From assembly GCA_963682055.1 (NCBI GenBank), contig OY821748.1, positions 33,773,661 through 33,837,660 of the forward strand: a DNA stretch of 64,000 bases, given 5' to 3'. The stretch's first letter is position 1. Every line of letters begins with the position of its first letter. Shown one piece after another: positions 46,736-59,301 of the stretch. The notes beneath the pieces were generated by a model. That model was not told the DNA's origin. It searched no databases and saw nothing but the letters and a program-made list of their open reading frames with translations. A program made the position numbers and the translations under genes. Origin of the DNA: Primula veris (lineage: Eukaryota; Streptophyta; Magnoliopsida; Ericales; Primulaceae).

Positions 46736-48342
46736 TTAGCTTACCACAGGAGCATCGCAAGCCCCCAACAAATCACAAAGCTTCTGAAACAAGTCAAGTT
46801 TAAGTGGCCTGGTCATCACATCAGTCACTTGATCCTGTGTACCACAATGAACCAGCTCCACGACTCTTTCTTTGATCAGATTTCGCAAAAAGTGAAAGCG
46901 CACATCAATGTGTTTGCTTCTGCCATGCATCACTGGATTTTTGACAATTGAATTGTAGAGGTATTGTCACAATAGACGGTAGTACATCCACCTTCTTCAT
47001 AGCCGAGTATCTTCATGATTCTTTTCATCCATACGGCTTGGCATGCACATGTTGCAGCAGCTACAAACTCAGCCTCAGTAGTTGAGAGTGAGACAATCGG
47101 CTGCTTCTTTGAAGACCAAGCTATTGCACCGGAACTCATCATAAATACATAACCAGAAGTTGATTTTCTATCCTCGATTGAACCTGCATAATCACTATCC
47201 ATAAATAAAATTAGATCATTTTTCCCTTCTTTTTTGTAAAAAATCCCGAAACTTATTGTGCATTTGAGATATCTTAACAGTCGCTTTGCTGCCATTAAAT
47301 GAAGCTCCGTAGGCCGAGACACGTATTTGTTAACCAAACTCACTGCGAACATTATATCTAGTCTAATAGCTGTTAAGTACATTAAACTCCCAACAACTTG
47401 CTTGTAAAACGTACCATCAACCTCGACTGCATTCTCATTTCTAGATAATTTAAATCCTGGAACAATGGGATTTTGAACCGGATTACTTTCTTTCATTCCA
47501 AACCTTTTCAAACATCTGAAGCATACTTCTTCTGACTAATAAATATTCCAGTACTTAACAGCAACACTTCAATACCCAAAAAGTATCTCATCAAACCCAA
47601 ATCAGTCATATCAAACTCTTTCATCATCGAGTGTTTGAAATCAGTAACCATTTCAATATCATTCCAGTGTAGATCAAGTCATCAACATAGAGACTAACAA
47701 TTCAGATTTTACCTTCTTTACTTGTCTTGATAAAGAGTGTTTGCTCACATGGAATTCTTTCGAATCCTTCACCGATAAAATATGCTTCTATTCTGTTGAA
47801 CCAGGCTCGAGAAGCTTGATTCAGCTCATATAAACCTTTTCTTAGCTTGTAAACTTTGTGAGCTTCATCCTTCTATACATATCCTTTAGGTTACTCCATG
47901 AATACATCCTCAGTCAACTCCCCATGAAGAAATGTTGACTTGACATCTAATTGATAAATGCTCCACCCTTTTTGTGCAGCAATGGCAATGATCATTCTTA
48001 CCGTATCCATTCTAGCAACTGGTGCAAATACTTCTGAATAGTCAACTACATACTCTTGTGCATATCCTTTTACAACTAAACGAGCTTTATACTTGTTGAG
48101 CTCTTCAAGCTCATTGAGCTTTGTTTTGTACACCCACTTAACACCGATACTCTTTGCTCAAGATCCGTGAGAACCCAAGTACCATTTTTTTCAATAGATC
48201 TCATTTCAGAATCCATAGCTTTTCTCCATTTATCACACCTTACAGCTTCTTCAAAGTACATCGGATCTGCACTAGTATACAAGGCCATGTTGACATCAAT
48301 ATCTTCATCAGAGAGACCTTCGCCACTCACATAGTCCCTCAT
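46736..48342 (-). pseudogene. Copia reverse transcriptase and RNase H (interrupted)
   Basis: RT: DKWRKAMDSEMRSIEKNGTW (48342), frameshift, [20 protein letters not shown] and [20 protein letters not shown] (48133-47891), stop near 47891, then a broken palm with LYVDDLIYTG near 47690-47660. RNase H: 47511-46930 (FMDSDYAGSIEDRKSTSGYV, STTEAEFVAAATCA), a frame break, then 46933-46736 with KHIDVRFHFLRNLIKERVVE. Catalytic motifs survive but not the frame. Confidence 0.88.
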
Positions 48343-48459
48343 CCATATTGGAGGTATTCTATTTCTTTCTCCTACTGGACTTGATGTATCTAAAGAACCA
48401 TCGGATTCCGAATTTGGCGAAGTATCATTGATTCCGTCATTAGCATTTTCACTTTCACT

Positions 48460-49879
48460 TTAGGATTCACTTGAAGAAACGTGATCTTCATCGTCTTCCC
48501 ATTCTAAATCAAGCGAGACCTGCTCCTCATAGTTCTTGTCCCAGCCCCATTGTTTATATTCTTCAAAAACAACATCTCTGTTAACAACAATTCTCTTTGA
48601 AATCGGATCATACAATCTGTATCCTTTAGATTCTTCACTTACTCCTAATAAAACACAACTAAAACTCTTACTTTCCAATTTAGTCCTTTGAGCATCAGGT
48701 ACATAAACATGAGATACACATCCAAAAACTCGAAAATGCTTCACTGAAGGCTTGACACCGCTCCAAGCTTCTTCGGGTATTAAATCTTTTACAGCTAAAG
48801 TGGGACACCGGTTCAGAACATAAATTGTCCAATTCACAGCTTCAGGCCAAAAGGTTTTAGGGAGTTTCTTCTCCGATAGCATGCACCTTACCATATTCAT
48901 TACTATCCGATTCTTTATCTCTACCACACCATTTTGATGTAGTGTGTATGCAGCTGTGAATTGTATTTTTATCCCATTTATCTTGCAAAAATCATTAAAC
49001 TCTACCGATGTAAATTCCCCTCCACTATCCATTCGTAGACACTTGATAACTAACCCTGTTTCCTTCTCCACACAACTCTTAAAGCACTTGAATGAATTAA
49101 ATGCCTCTGACTTTACATTTAATAAACTCACCCAAGCCTTTCTACTAAAATAATCTATAAAGCATATCAAGTACCTTTTTCTAACTATTGGAAGTTGGAG
49201 TTATCGGGTCGCAAATATCGGCATGAATGAGTTCCAATTGTTTCGATGCTCTCCAAGTACACTTTTTGGGAATAGGATTCCGGTGTTGTTTTCCTCTCAA
49301 ACAATATGTGCACACAATGCTTGAGACAGGAAGTTGAGGCAGCCCATTAACCATCTTCTTGACTTGCAAAGTTCTCAAACCTTTGTGACTGAGGTGTCCA
49401 AATCGGCAATGCCAACCTTTGATGTGCAATGTCATGTGATGATGTGTGATAGCAAGCTTTCTTCGTTGACTGTTGTTGTTATGATGTGGCTATCAAGATG
49501 AACTTATGTTGGCACTCATGTCGGTTTGAATGATCAATCCTCGTGTTGGATGGCAGATCTTGTTTTTCATTGATTCAATTAAAATAGCAAGACCTTTCTT
49601 TTGTAGCTGCTCTATGCTTAAAAGGTTGTTTTTAAGTTCAGATACATAAAAGACTTCACTTACAACATAATTAAATCCCTTCAAACACAAATTCACATTC
49701 CTTTTTCCCACAACACTCATTCTGGTATTATTCCCCAACCTTACTACTTCTCTAAACTCTTCATTCAACTCGCAAAATAGTGTCCGATCACCACACATAT
49801 GGTTACTACAACCTAAATCCAAAAACCAAGCATCTTCTCTATTTGCACCATGAATATCCACGAATGACATTAGAAGCAT
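48460..49879 (-). pseudogene. Copia protease and integrase (interrupted)
   Basis: Protease 49879-49493: AWFLDLGCSNHMCGD, where the active D-S-G has become D-L-G. A stop lies near 49493. Pre-integrase HHCC finger 49435-49181 (WHCRFGHLSHKGL, CTYCLRGKQH), stop, then the integrase core 49170-48460: Asp in RMDSGGEF, Glu in VVEIKNR, C-terminal FGCVSHVYVPDAQRTKLESK and RDVVFEEYKQWGW. Protease change plus stops make it dead. Confidence 0.85.
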
Positions 49880-50704
49880 CTCTTATGTTTTATCAGACTC
49901 ATCGAAGTAGGCTTGTTTGTCTCAAGTTGGACACTCATATTGAAAGTGACCAAGTTTGTGGCACTTGTAACATTCAATAGTTGCTTTGTTAAATGGTAGT
50001 CGTACTCTTCCTCTTCCTCTTCCTCTTCCTCTTCCTTTAAAACCAGATCAACCACGTCCGCTTCCACTAAAATTCTCTTCACATGACACCTTGAGAGCTT
50101 GTTCATCACCGTTTTTCTTTTGAAATTTCTGTTCATGGAGTATCAATGAGCTCTGTAACTCATCTATTGAAAGTTGATCAACATCGTTTGATTCTTCGAT
50201 TGAACATACTACATAATTAAATTGGTCGGTCAAAGATCTAAGAATCTTCTCTACCACAGTCACATCTTTCATCTCTTCTCCATACAAACGCATTTTATTT
50301 TCTACTATCATAACCCTAGAAAAATATTCCGTAACAGTTTCACCTGATTTCATCTCTAAGGTTTCAAAATCTCTGCGTTTGGCTTGAAGAATTGAATGCT
50401 TCACTCTTTCATTTCCCTCGTGCTTCCTCTTCATAGAATCTCATATCTGCTTCGAGGTGTCCTTATTTAATATGGTTTCCATGATCATCCTATCAATTGC
50501 CTGAAATAAGTAGTTTTTCACTTTCAAGACTTTTAACTTCAATTCATCTAGTTTTCTTCGTTGGGCTTCCGTCACACTTAATCCTGCTGGTAGTTCTTCA
50601 GAACCAGCCTCTACCAGGTGCCAATATTCCTTCAACCTCAGAAAATTCTCCATTAACATACTCCAATGGTCATAATGACCATCAAAGGACATAATTCCTC
50701 TCAC
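49870..50704 (-). pseudogene. Copia gag with CCHC box (frameshifted)
   Basis: 50704-50441: FDGHYDHWSMLMENFLRLKE, stop, then 50434-50048: KHSILQAKRRDFETLEMKSG and the gag helix region. A (GRG)n stretch coded by CCTCTT hexamers at 50005-50036 follows in a shifted frame, then the zinc knuckle (CYKCHKLGHFQYEC in the frame just upstream of 49920). Gag forms the particle. At least two breaks. Confidence 0.85.
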
Positions 50705-50774
50705 TCGTCATCTCTCTCTGTCTTTAAGTCACTCGAAGTCTGCAACTTCTCTTTCTCTCTCAGGCCCGATGAAA

Positions 50775-50786
50775 GCTCTGATACCA
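50775..50786 (-). other. Primer-binding site of the intronic Copia
   Basis: TGGTATCAGAGC on minus, 3 bp from the 5' LTR. Confidence 0.9.
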
Positions 50787-50789
50787 ATT

Positions 50790-51069
50790 TGTTAGGAATG
50801 AATGATCAAAAACAAGAGTTTACAGATCAATAACTCAAAGCAAATTGGGGAATGACTTAAACTTTATTGAATGACAAGTCTGGCTATATAATAGCCTTTA
50901 CAACTGGAAAGAGAAAAATAAGCAACCCACGTAAACAAGCAGGTACGTGGTAATAAGCTAGGAAATGTTAAAAGCTTAACTACACTACCCTAGATAATAG
51001 GGAACATTATTAAATTATTAACCGAAGCTAAAACTTTTCAACAGAAAGATAAATCCTAAATTCTTGTCA
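50790..51069 (-). repeat. 5' LTR of the intronic Copia
   Basis: Partner of 46432-46704; holds an extra AAATTAT unit near 51014. Confidence 0.92.
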
Positions 51070-51155
51070 GATATAAGTCAACCAGTTATTCTGATTTAAG
51101 TTTTGCTCACATGGAAATATCTCATTTCAACATTTATCGAGTAATCAGGCCATAC

Positions 51156-53218
51156 CTTTCAGCATTTGAAATCACAAAAGCTTCTAAGGTCCATTTCGGA
51201 TAACATAAGTCTGAAATTGCTTTGGTGTATTTATTAGCACTGTTTGTCTGAGTCGCAATCAGAGTCAATATCACCGGCATGAGCACTGCACACTGTTTAA
51301 AACATGTCATTGACCACTTCATAAAATAAAATCTGGTGTTAACTATCTTTAAATTTTAAACATTAAATTACTAGTACTTACCAATTGAGACGGTCCTGGT
51401 TCAAGGAAAATGGCCAATAAGTACCCAATGCCAGTGACACAATACACAAGGCACATTAATACAACATAATTTTCTGAGAAAGAAGATCTTGGGTTGCTGA
51501 AGAAGTAGAACATGGACAAATAAACCACAGGTTTAATAAGCGTATTAAAATGATCAACCGTATCTTTTGCAAGAAAATATGCCAGGCTGCTCATGCCCGA
51601 AGCACTCTCTCTCCAGTACTGTAACTTATCCAGAGAAAATGACCTTAAAGCCGCGATTTTGCATAGGAGAGCTGATAGCAATAAAAAACAAATAAAAAGG
51701 AAGAATAAATTGGTAATATTACAAAGAAACGAGACTAGGTGTCTCCTAACAAGAAATATAACCAGACTTGTTTGATTGCAGGTTTTAAGCTCTTTTTTTT
51801 TTATATATGCTTAAAAATTGGACTGCATTTGGTTAAGAGTTGACTTTTCTGGTGTTCTTTTTCCTAAAAATCTGGAAGCAATGGATTACAAAAAATAAAT
51901 TGAGCTCAAGCATTGGATTACAAAAAAAACCTTATTATTTGCTTAAAAAAAAACTCTTAATCAAGCAATTTTATTAACACAGAGAGACTTCGTCTATTCA
52001 TTATTTTAAATCACTAGCTGAACATGTAACTTTTAGTTTTTAAAAAGCTTAGGGAAAAGGTTCTCAGGAAAGTACAAAAAGTTTATGCCATCATAAAGAT
52101 ATTTTGCATAAATAAGCATAGAAATAATCATCAAAATAAAGCATGTTGCAACTTACAGACAGCAATAATGGTATTAGTATAACCAGGTGCCCCAAATTTG
52201 TTGTCGGTCACTTTGGTAAGAGATCCTAAGCAGATTCCCGCAAGTAACAAAATAAGATAATCTATTGCTAGTAATCTAGCTTCTCGGAGTCGCTGCTTTC
52301 CAATCCTGAGATTAAGGGCAATATTGATAAGGTAAAAAGAACAAAGAAAAATAAACAAAATGAAATTGATTCTTATGATTTTCATACTGAACAGAGCGCA
52401 CCAACTTCGCACCCTCCCCAGATTGGTTCGTAACTTAAACAATAAACTTTACCTTCTCTAAACTGGTTAGTAATATAAAAAATAAACCATAATGCTGTAT
52501 GCTTATATTTTACAAATAATTCCATCTCAAGCGTTACCGTCCAAAAGGGTACGAGAAGGTAAATTTGCGCTTTCAATAACTTAAGATTAAATCAACGCCT
52601 TTTGTCTAAAACAACCATGGAATAACGGGAACCAAAAACGTTAGACACTTATGGCAACAAAAAACAGAAAAGACAAGAAATCTTCAAATATAATAAGTAA
52701 TAAAAGTAATAAACAGTTACCTGCTGAGGAAGTATTTGTATTGCATGATATAATTTGGAGTCCTCCGTTTCAACAAGTCCGTAGACCACAAAAAATTATG
52801 ATGTATGATATCCCTCTGATGCTCCATATTAAACATCACATTTTTCCACATTTCTCCAACAAAAGATTGCTTTCCATTATTATCACCAGGTGATAAATTC
52901 GTGTCATTAGTAACTTCATTTTCTGTTAAAGAAATATCAAGTCCCGGACAACTTTGTTGCATATCTTCAGGCACATGATAACCCTTGTGAATCATCCATC
53001 TTATGGGAAGTTCAGCATGACTTACGTTTGAATTAGTACGTGGTTTAGTCATCTCTTCTAAGACATCTATATAATAATCTGGAGGATTAACACGCTCAGG
53101 TACATTAATCTCAAGACCTGAAAAATAGTCTTCAACCTCTTTTACGGATCCATGATATACAGTGAGGCCACCTTTTGCTAGAATTATTAAATCATCGAAC
53201 ATCTTGAATAATGTGTAG
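51156..53218 (-). pseudogene. ABCG membrane-domain exons
   Basis: Exon 52721-53218: YTLFKMFDDLIILAKGGLTV, linker with NPPDYYIDVLEEM, then RRTPNYIMQYKYFLSR. Exon 52157-52305: [20 protein letters not shown]. Exon 51382-51671: [20 protein letters not shown] and [17 protein letters not shown]. Exon 51156-51292: LMPVILTLIATQ and YPKWTLEAFVISNAER. Donors (GTAACT, GTAAGT, GTAAGT, GTATGG) and acceptors are sound and phases match. No stop is seen in these four exons. Confidence 0.9.
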
Positions 53219-54060
53219 CTGCAAAAATTAGCCAATTATAAAGTAAGATTTTCCAAGAGTTTCACAACACGTAAGATATAACCGCAATTCTTACACAGTT
53301 CCGCTCATAGATCTGTACACAATTTACGATGTGGAAGTTAACTCCACACAACATCAACGAATCAATGAAGCATGGGGTCCGCATATACAGATACGTGTAA
53401 ACAACATTTTTCCAAAATGCAATGAAAATTGAGCAGTGTGATTGCTTCATTATGCATTGTCCCTACAAACACATCCACCATACAATTGAGAGAACTGTAA
53501 ACAATAACCGTCACAATTTTTCACGAACATGGTACATAGTTCAATAATAGCTTCCTAAATCACCATATCTGTAAGAAGAACCACATCCCTACCTGATCTA
53601 CCTCTATGTTTATGATTACACATGTGATTGTGTAGTCCAAATTCAACGGTGTAAATTTTATTATCCATATATATATCATTGCTTCTGTTTAAGACTTAGT
53701 CACCATAACCCCAAAACTGAGGTAAATTTGCATGAATTAGGCGAACAGATGTTTCTTGTATAAGAAGGAAATTTTTATTGGTTGACGACATTTGGTAGCA
53801 TCAATACTATCCACCATACAGAAACTATATGGGCTTAATTTACAAAACTGAGCTCATATCTCCTGCTTATAACATCCTAATTATTAAACGATTAATTGAA
53901 ACACTCATGAGGATTGTACTGTTGGAAGGTGATACGAGCTCAATAATTAAATTTGTATGAGTAGATCAGCGAATAGATATTACGAACTAATGAGAAGATG
54001 AATAAAATTAAAAGTTAAAGACATAATAAAAGGGAAAAAGTTAATGAAATGTGTTATCAC

Positions 54061-55928
54061 CTAGGTTGGTGAACGACGAGGCATATATTGACCCCTTGGA
54101 GAGCTTCACGTCTAAGTGCTCGTAAAAGTAGCTGAGAAGAAGTACTATCAAGACCAGATGTAGGTTCATCCAATATTAATAATGATGGTTCCATAACCAA
54201 CTCTAGCCCAACATTTACTCGTTTTCTTTGTCCACCTGATATTCCCCGTTTTTCTACTGTTCCAACTAAAGAATTTCATACTGATTCAAGTCCTAGGGAC
54301 TCAATAACCCTTTCAACTATCAAAACCTTCTCCAGCTTTTGCAAGTTTGCAGCCAATCTTTAATTTAAAATGGAAATATCAGTCAATTATGATGATATTG
54401 ATCGGAAAAAAATTGAATTCTGAAAAGAAAATATAAGTTAAGAAGTAGAAAAAAAAAACAGGGAAAGCTTATCTTTGTTTACCACCATTCAAGTAATATG
54501 AGAAATGCACTAAGAAAATACAAGGAAGCAACAAATGAAGGAAAATTGGGGATGCAGAAGATACTTTTATCATTGAAGGACTTTATGGGACGATCACCAT
54601 TAATTTATATTACAGAAATAAGAGCAGCGGAGAAATTTTACATTAAGCAGAATTGGTTCCAATGAAGGCCTAAATATGAGCTCAAGTACCATTCAAATTG
54701 ATCAAGTGACAATGTTATTAATTATGGTTGGAAAAGATTGAAGAATCCGAAATAACCTACCAAGATAGACAATGTTAATTATACTCAATCAGCCTATAGT
54801 CATCTTCCATTTCTCTAATTAAACATGCGTGTCAAATAAGCAGCAGGTTTTTAACGAAATTTGCCGTAAATTTTAATACCAAAGTCATTTAGTTTGCTGG
54901 GAATTGATTTTAAGCATTTATAGAGATATGAAGTAACATGAAGACGAAATGGTATGTTAGTAATGGTGTAAATGAATAATAATTTTCTAAAGTCTTTAAT
55001 ATGGACTTCCATGTGATTTAAAACTCAGTTTTCTGAATGCCATAAATTTCCAACAGAAATGTGCAATAGACAAATTATCGACATAACTGCACTTAGCACT
55101 GAACCATAGATTCTCTTCAACAGTCAAATTCCCATTCACAATATCATCTTGTGGCACAAACCCAATGATCTTTCTATAAGATCGTATGGATTCATCAACA
55201 CCATTAATAAGAATTGAACCACTGGTTTTACATCCATGTGTTTTTCCAGCCAAAGCAGAAAGAAAAGTAGTTTTGCCTGCTCCAGATGGGCCCATGACAG
55301 CCATCACTCGACCGGGTAATATTTTCCCAGTAACACATCTCAACAAATGTTTATTTTTCCCCTTCAAAGTTATTGTAAGGCCTTCAAAAGAAACCTCGAG
55401 TGCTGGCCTCTTATTAACTACTGGATTAGTTGCCCTCGCAATTACTCCAGTGAAAGTAAGGTCTTCATCTTTAAGAGCCTTTTCGTTTTCTAGTTTAGCG
55501 TATGCATACTTGAAAACCTGGCTGTTAGTATTTATTAGTTTTTCTTTTGGAATCTTCCTTTTTACAATGCCGTCGACTTCCAAACTGTGTACAACAACAC
55601 TTTTGGGATCATGAGAAATTTCAGATGAGTTTGAGGTACTTGGTTGCAGTGATGGATCTAGTTCATCATTTTTTTGGACTTTTATTTGATATAGTTCATT
55701 GAGAAGGTCTGGTGATTTTACAGAACTTTTACGAGAAAACGTCTGAGATAGTTGGTGAGCATGCCTTTTTGCAGCATTTTTAGCATATTGCCATTTCTGA
55801 CGTGCAAGTGCTTTATCCCTAACACTTGAAGCTGCCGCTTTCCTTGTCTTCGCAAGCCTTTTCTCCCTAAAAATGAGTACTTGGTCCGAGCAATTATAAC
55901 AAATCAGAAGTAAAACCACCAGTGCAGC
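54061..55928 (-). pseudogene. ABCG ATPase (nucleotide-binding) exons
   Basis: Exon 55087-55928: TM segment AALVVLLLICYNCSDQVL, basic linker, then Walker A GPSGAGKTT and Q-loop GFVPQDDIV, ending ENLWFSAKC. Its donor reads CAG/TTATGT, so the required GT is lost. Exon 54061-54357: LAANLQKLEKVLIVERVIES, a TGA at 54276-54278 in place of Arg, signature [12 protein letters not shown], Walker [15 protein letters not shown]-loop VVHQP. All ATP-binding motifs are intact in sequence, which shows recent function, but the stop would cut the protein before the signature motif. Confidence 0.88.
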
Positions 55929-56622
55929 CTGTTTTATAAACAAGTTGATATGAAAATCTGGACAAACAAAAATTTGTAAGATTTAGGACAATCTAATTAC
56001 CTATTTCAATTCTGTAGACCAGGATATGTATATTTAAATTTAATGTAGTGAACAACTAATTCATTTTCAATTTACTGTAGTTAACAACAATTTTATTTCG
56101 ATTCAGTACCATGCCAACAGTTTTGTATGACCAACTTGCACAATTTTATTTAATTTTTTAATACTGGGATAAAGGCCATAGTTTGATGATGATGATGACG
56201 ACGATTTGAGACCGTTAGATTTCTAAAATAAGTGACATAATGACCCCAACATTATCGTAGTTCTTTGTATGTAGCTCACACATTGTGTAAGTGGGGTACA
56301 AAATTAATAATCCTGCAGAAGATAAATTTTGTTCAGCAGTAAAATCTACGGTCACGGAAATTACAAATATCTGAGTGTAATAAGTGTAAAAAACAAAATA
56401 GAGCCTCAACTCTCCCTAGATTATTAGAAAGACGGAAAGTTAAACAGAAAAATAGAGTGCATGTAGAAAGAACTTCAACAGAAGACTGAACCAAGAGCTG
56501 CTTTCTGTTTATATCGAATTCAATTACTTTAGCAGATCAAGAGTCCAATGATTGCAGTGGAACTTTTTCTATATGTATAAAAATATAATAAACTTCAGCT
56601 CTAACAGTAACAAACAACTTAC

Positions 56623-58964
56623 TAGGACCAGGATTCCGTAGGCACGCATGTTATTATTTTCTGTGTATGAATCACAGGAAGCCAATTTGAAGCAAGCTGC
56701 ATTGTATAAGTAATGTCAGTGTCTCAGTGATGAAATTAATAGCACATGGCTCATAAAAACAACAAAAGGCCAGTCAAACTGGATTGCAAAAGAACTAAAT
56801 AGAGTTGTAGCAGTAACCACTCCCGTCGAATAGGAAAACTTACTCTGTTCAGATAAAGAGCCGGTTCTGCAGTAATGCCTGGAATCCAAAGAGACAATTA
56901 GCAAAAATAGTACAAAATAAATAAGTATAATCTCCCATCAAATAAATCTTCCAGATTTCAAGGAAGAGGTGCAGAATGTGTGATATAAACCTATTTTGGA
57001 AGTCATCCCTGAAATCTGGCTTGCAAAGTAAGATATTCATGAGCATATGTAGACATGCCTGACCTGGCCTATATAGAATCCTTTTCATAAATCTAGAAAA
57101 TTGTTGGAAGACATAGAGTTTGGTAACAGATACCATCTGATACAAACTCATGGGTAGAAGTAAATCCGAAAACCGGTTAGGAAAAGGGTTAGGATCCATA
57201 ATTATATACACATGGCTAACCCAATACATACTATGTGGCATTGTAACATTTGATCATGGAATGGAATAGTAAAATTTGAAAAGGAATTGAAAATTTGGGA
57301 AGCAAACACTGCTACACAAAATCGTAATAACAAAGATCCAACCGTCTAATAAGGTGATGACGTGAGGGTGTTGTGCCCTATCCCTCAATATTAGCAAGAA
57401 AAACAGAAATAAACATTTTCTCAACAATTTTTTTGATAAAAAATTTCAATTACGGCACCCTTGAGTCTTGACCCTCTACATTAAGCAACATAACTCTGTC
57501 ACTAAAAGACATACCCACTACTGTAGAATAAAAGACATACCCACTACTGCAAGGCAATTTCTTGATAGTAGTTGGACAATATGATCCTGGTGAGCAGAAT
57601 ACTTCCCAGCTGCTACCAATATCTGCCCAAATATTAGCTTCACCACATGTATGATTTGGATTCCCAGGAGGTAGTTGATACTTGTACCTGGCAGAAATGC
57701 TCGTCAATAGTTCAAAATCGGAGGTAAAAATGTCTGAAAATATTAAATTTAGTTAATCAATTATGTACTTACGGTTCACATTGGCCAGAAGAGGGATTAG
57801 CTTTTGCGAGCGGGCAGTAAGAACCCAACGGGCATGCTGAAGAAAAAAAACAGTGGGGAATTGTAAAAAGACTATTAGGTACATGACCTGATAACCAGTT
57901 AACGAACTTAAAAAGCGAAAGAATTAGTTATCAACATGCATGCACATCATAATTTCTTGGATATTTACTGCATGTATCCTGATATTACCGTTGAATTACT
58001 TACTGCAGCCAATTTTTTGTGAGGAAAATGTAAAAGTTATCAGCAACACAGATTGTGAAATTCGTCTACAAGGCACTGTTCATTGACCTCATAAGAAACG
58101 GTACCAAGGCATTTAAATCTGTCAGGAATGACTTTCATAAAACTGATTGACCATAAAAACTACGATATAGACGGTGGTTACGGGTTACCAATGGAACAGT
58201 CAAAACAGATAATGGCAGAGAACAACCATATTAAATGCAAAAAGATAAATAAAAAAAAAAATTCATGTGAATATGTGATGGTTCAATATACATAAAGCAG
58301 CCCTTGGTTTTTTAAAATGAGAAATAAGAAAATTCAGATTTTCATGGGAACATAGCAGTTCTTGGTTTGTAAATGAGAAAGAAGAAAATTTAGATTGTCA
58401 TACAGCATAAACAGCAAGTACAACTTAAACAAAAGCACAAATTTACGGAAAGGAATACTCACGTATCATGCACGTAATACCATGAGGGCAGAAAAAACCC
58501 TCACAGCAGGACTGGCAATCGAGAGTTCTAGCTGGTATCTACTTAGAGTTGCTCATTGTCGCGTCATCACTTGGACTTACCCTACACGCCCATCCTGGCT
58601 CGCAACCAGGAACCCAAGAGGTTAGGTTACAGTTTATGTTATGCTTAAGATAATTCAAATTTCCAAATCCACTTCCCAGAGAGCCCCCAAAGTAGAAGTT
58701 TACCTCCGCTGCTGTACACATGCGCCTTGATATAGTTCCTATCAGGGGCGAAGCCAGGATGTGTAAATGGGGGGTGCCAAAATATATGTACAAGTAACGT
58801 ATTTTTATGGGGTGCCAAATCTACACCTAAAAAGAAATTGTACTAAAAAAAAATTGCGTCACTTGGGATTTCTAAAATTATGGGGGGTGCCATGGCACCC
58901 GATCGTCCCCACTTAGCTTCCCCCTGGTTCCTATCAAACACATATCAACCTCTTTCATACTGGG
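56623..58964 (-). pseudogene. ABCG N-terminal exons (Cys-rich ectodomain)
   Basis: Exon 58463-58964 starts after TTTTTACCCAG, encodes ISRRMCTAAEVNFYFGGSLG and NCNLTSWVPGCEPGWAC, then hits TAG (58539-58541) before [20 protein letters not shown]; the frame is the same on both sides, so I read a nonsense change, not an intron. The next exons encode [40 protein letters not shown] with [22 protein letters not shown] and TCFKLASCDS. Splice phases join correctly (for example ATA-C/CA-TGC). Near 57514-57548 a ~24 bp duplication carries a second copy of the donor. The MITE at 58744 splits the first exon. Confidence 0.85.
58744..58926. mobile_element. Mutator-like MITE inside an ABCG exon
   Basis: The ~183 bp insert starts AGGGGCGAAGCCAGG and ends CTTAGCTTCCCCCTG, imperfect inverted ends. 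It is flanked by a 9 bp direct repeat GTTCCTATC (58735-58743 and 58927-58935), the size made by Mutator-like transposases. The interior has GGGGGGTGCCATGGCACCC, a palindrome typical of this plant MITE kind. Removal of insert plus one repeat joins the ABCG frame (VDMCLIGTISRRMCTAAE). Read through, it adds a TAA after about 16 codons. Confidence 0.8.
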
Positions 58965-59301
58965 TAAAAATTTAATAAAGAAAAACGTGCAACAAATTAG
59001 AAGTTTCAATACTATTTCTCACATTCCCAAACCTCCCTCTTTATCCAGACAAAACACCACAAATACTTAACACTTGAAAGTAAACCCCCTAGTCAATAAA
59101 GAAACTTATAACTTCCTTTCATGTCCTAGTGACCACTTAACTAAAGGACCTAAAATTAAGCTCCACTATTAAGCTTTAATTCTTGTAATCAAAAGTTAGA
59201 GCTTCAAAGAAAAAGAAAAAGAAAAAGTTAAGTTAATAGGGCTTTTGCGTTTGGAATAGCCGAATAAGTCGCTCCTCAATATAAGCATACCTCTAGTTTT
59301 T

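Larger units (their letters stand above)
46432..51069 (-). mobile_element. Complete but decayed Copia in the last ABCG intron
   Basis: LTRs 46432-46704 (273 bp) and 50790-51069 (280 bp) begin TGTTAGGAATG and end TCTTGTCA. A primer-binding site (TGGTATCAGAGC on minus) at 50775-50786 and a polypurine tract (AAGGGAGAAAA on minus, 46705-46715) fix minus orientation. Flanks TATAT (46427-46431) and GATAT (51070-51074) differ by one base, probably the original 5 bp duplication. Gag-pol order is Copia; motifs such as WRASKQLELIHADIC suggest the Ivana/Oryco area, not certain. It lies in sense with ABCG within the intron 45726-51155. Confidence 0.92.
44870..58964 (-). pseudogene. ABC transporter of the plant ABCG24/28 type, disrupted
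   Basis: Twelve exons were placed by homology and splice sites: 58463-58964, 57773-57836, 57541-57687, 56844-56878, 56623-56696, 55087-55928, 54061-54357, 52721-53218, 52157-52305, 51382-51671, 51156-51292 and 45638-45725 (continued at 44870-44941). Order is Cys-rich extracellular N-terminus, TM helix, ATPase domain, ABC-2 membrane domain, as in Arabidopsis ABCG24/28-type half-size (WBC) transporters of the plasma membrane. A first exon with the signal peptide is not seen. Disabling changes: MITE in the first visible exon, in-frame stops at 58539-58541 and 54276-54278, a GT-less donor after 55087, and a Cassandra element in the last exon. Protein similarity elsewhere is high, so decay is recent. 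Confidence 0.9.

Noticed and set aside
55186..55614. Plus-strand 142-codon ORF
   Set aside because: Antisense shadow of the ABCG ATPase exon.
58575..58580. GTAAGT donor within the first ABCG exon
   Set aside because: Would leave an intron of about 40 nt to the next frame segment; the frame is continuous through it apart from one stop.
58395..58625. Plus-strand 76-codon ORF over the ABCG exon
   Set aside because: Antisense shadow of the Cys-rich exon.
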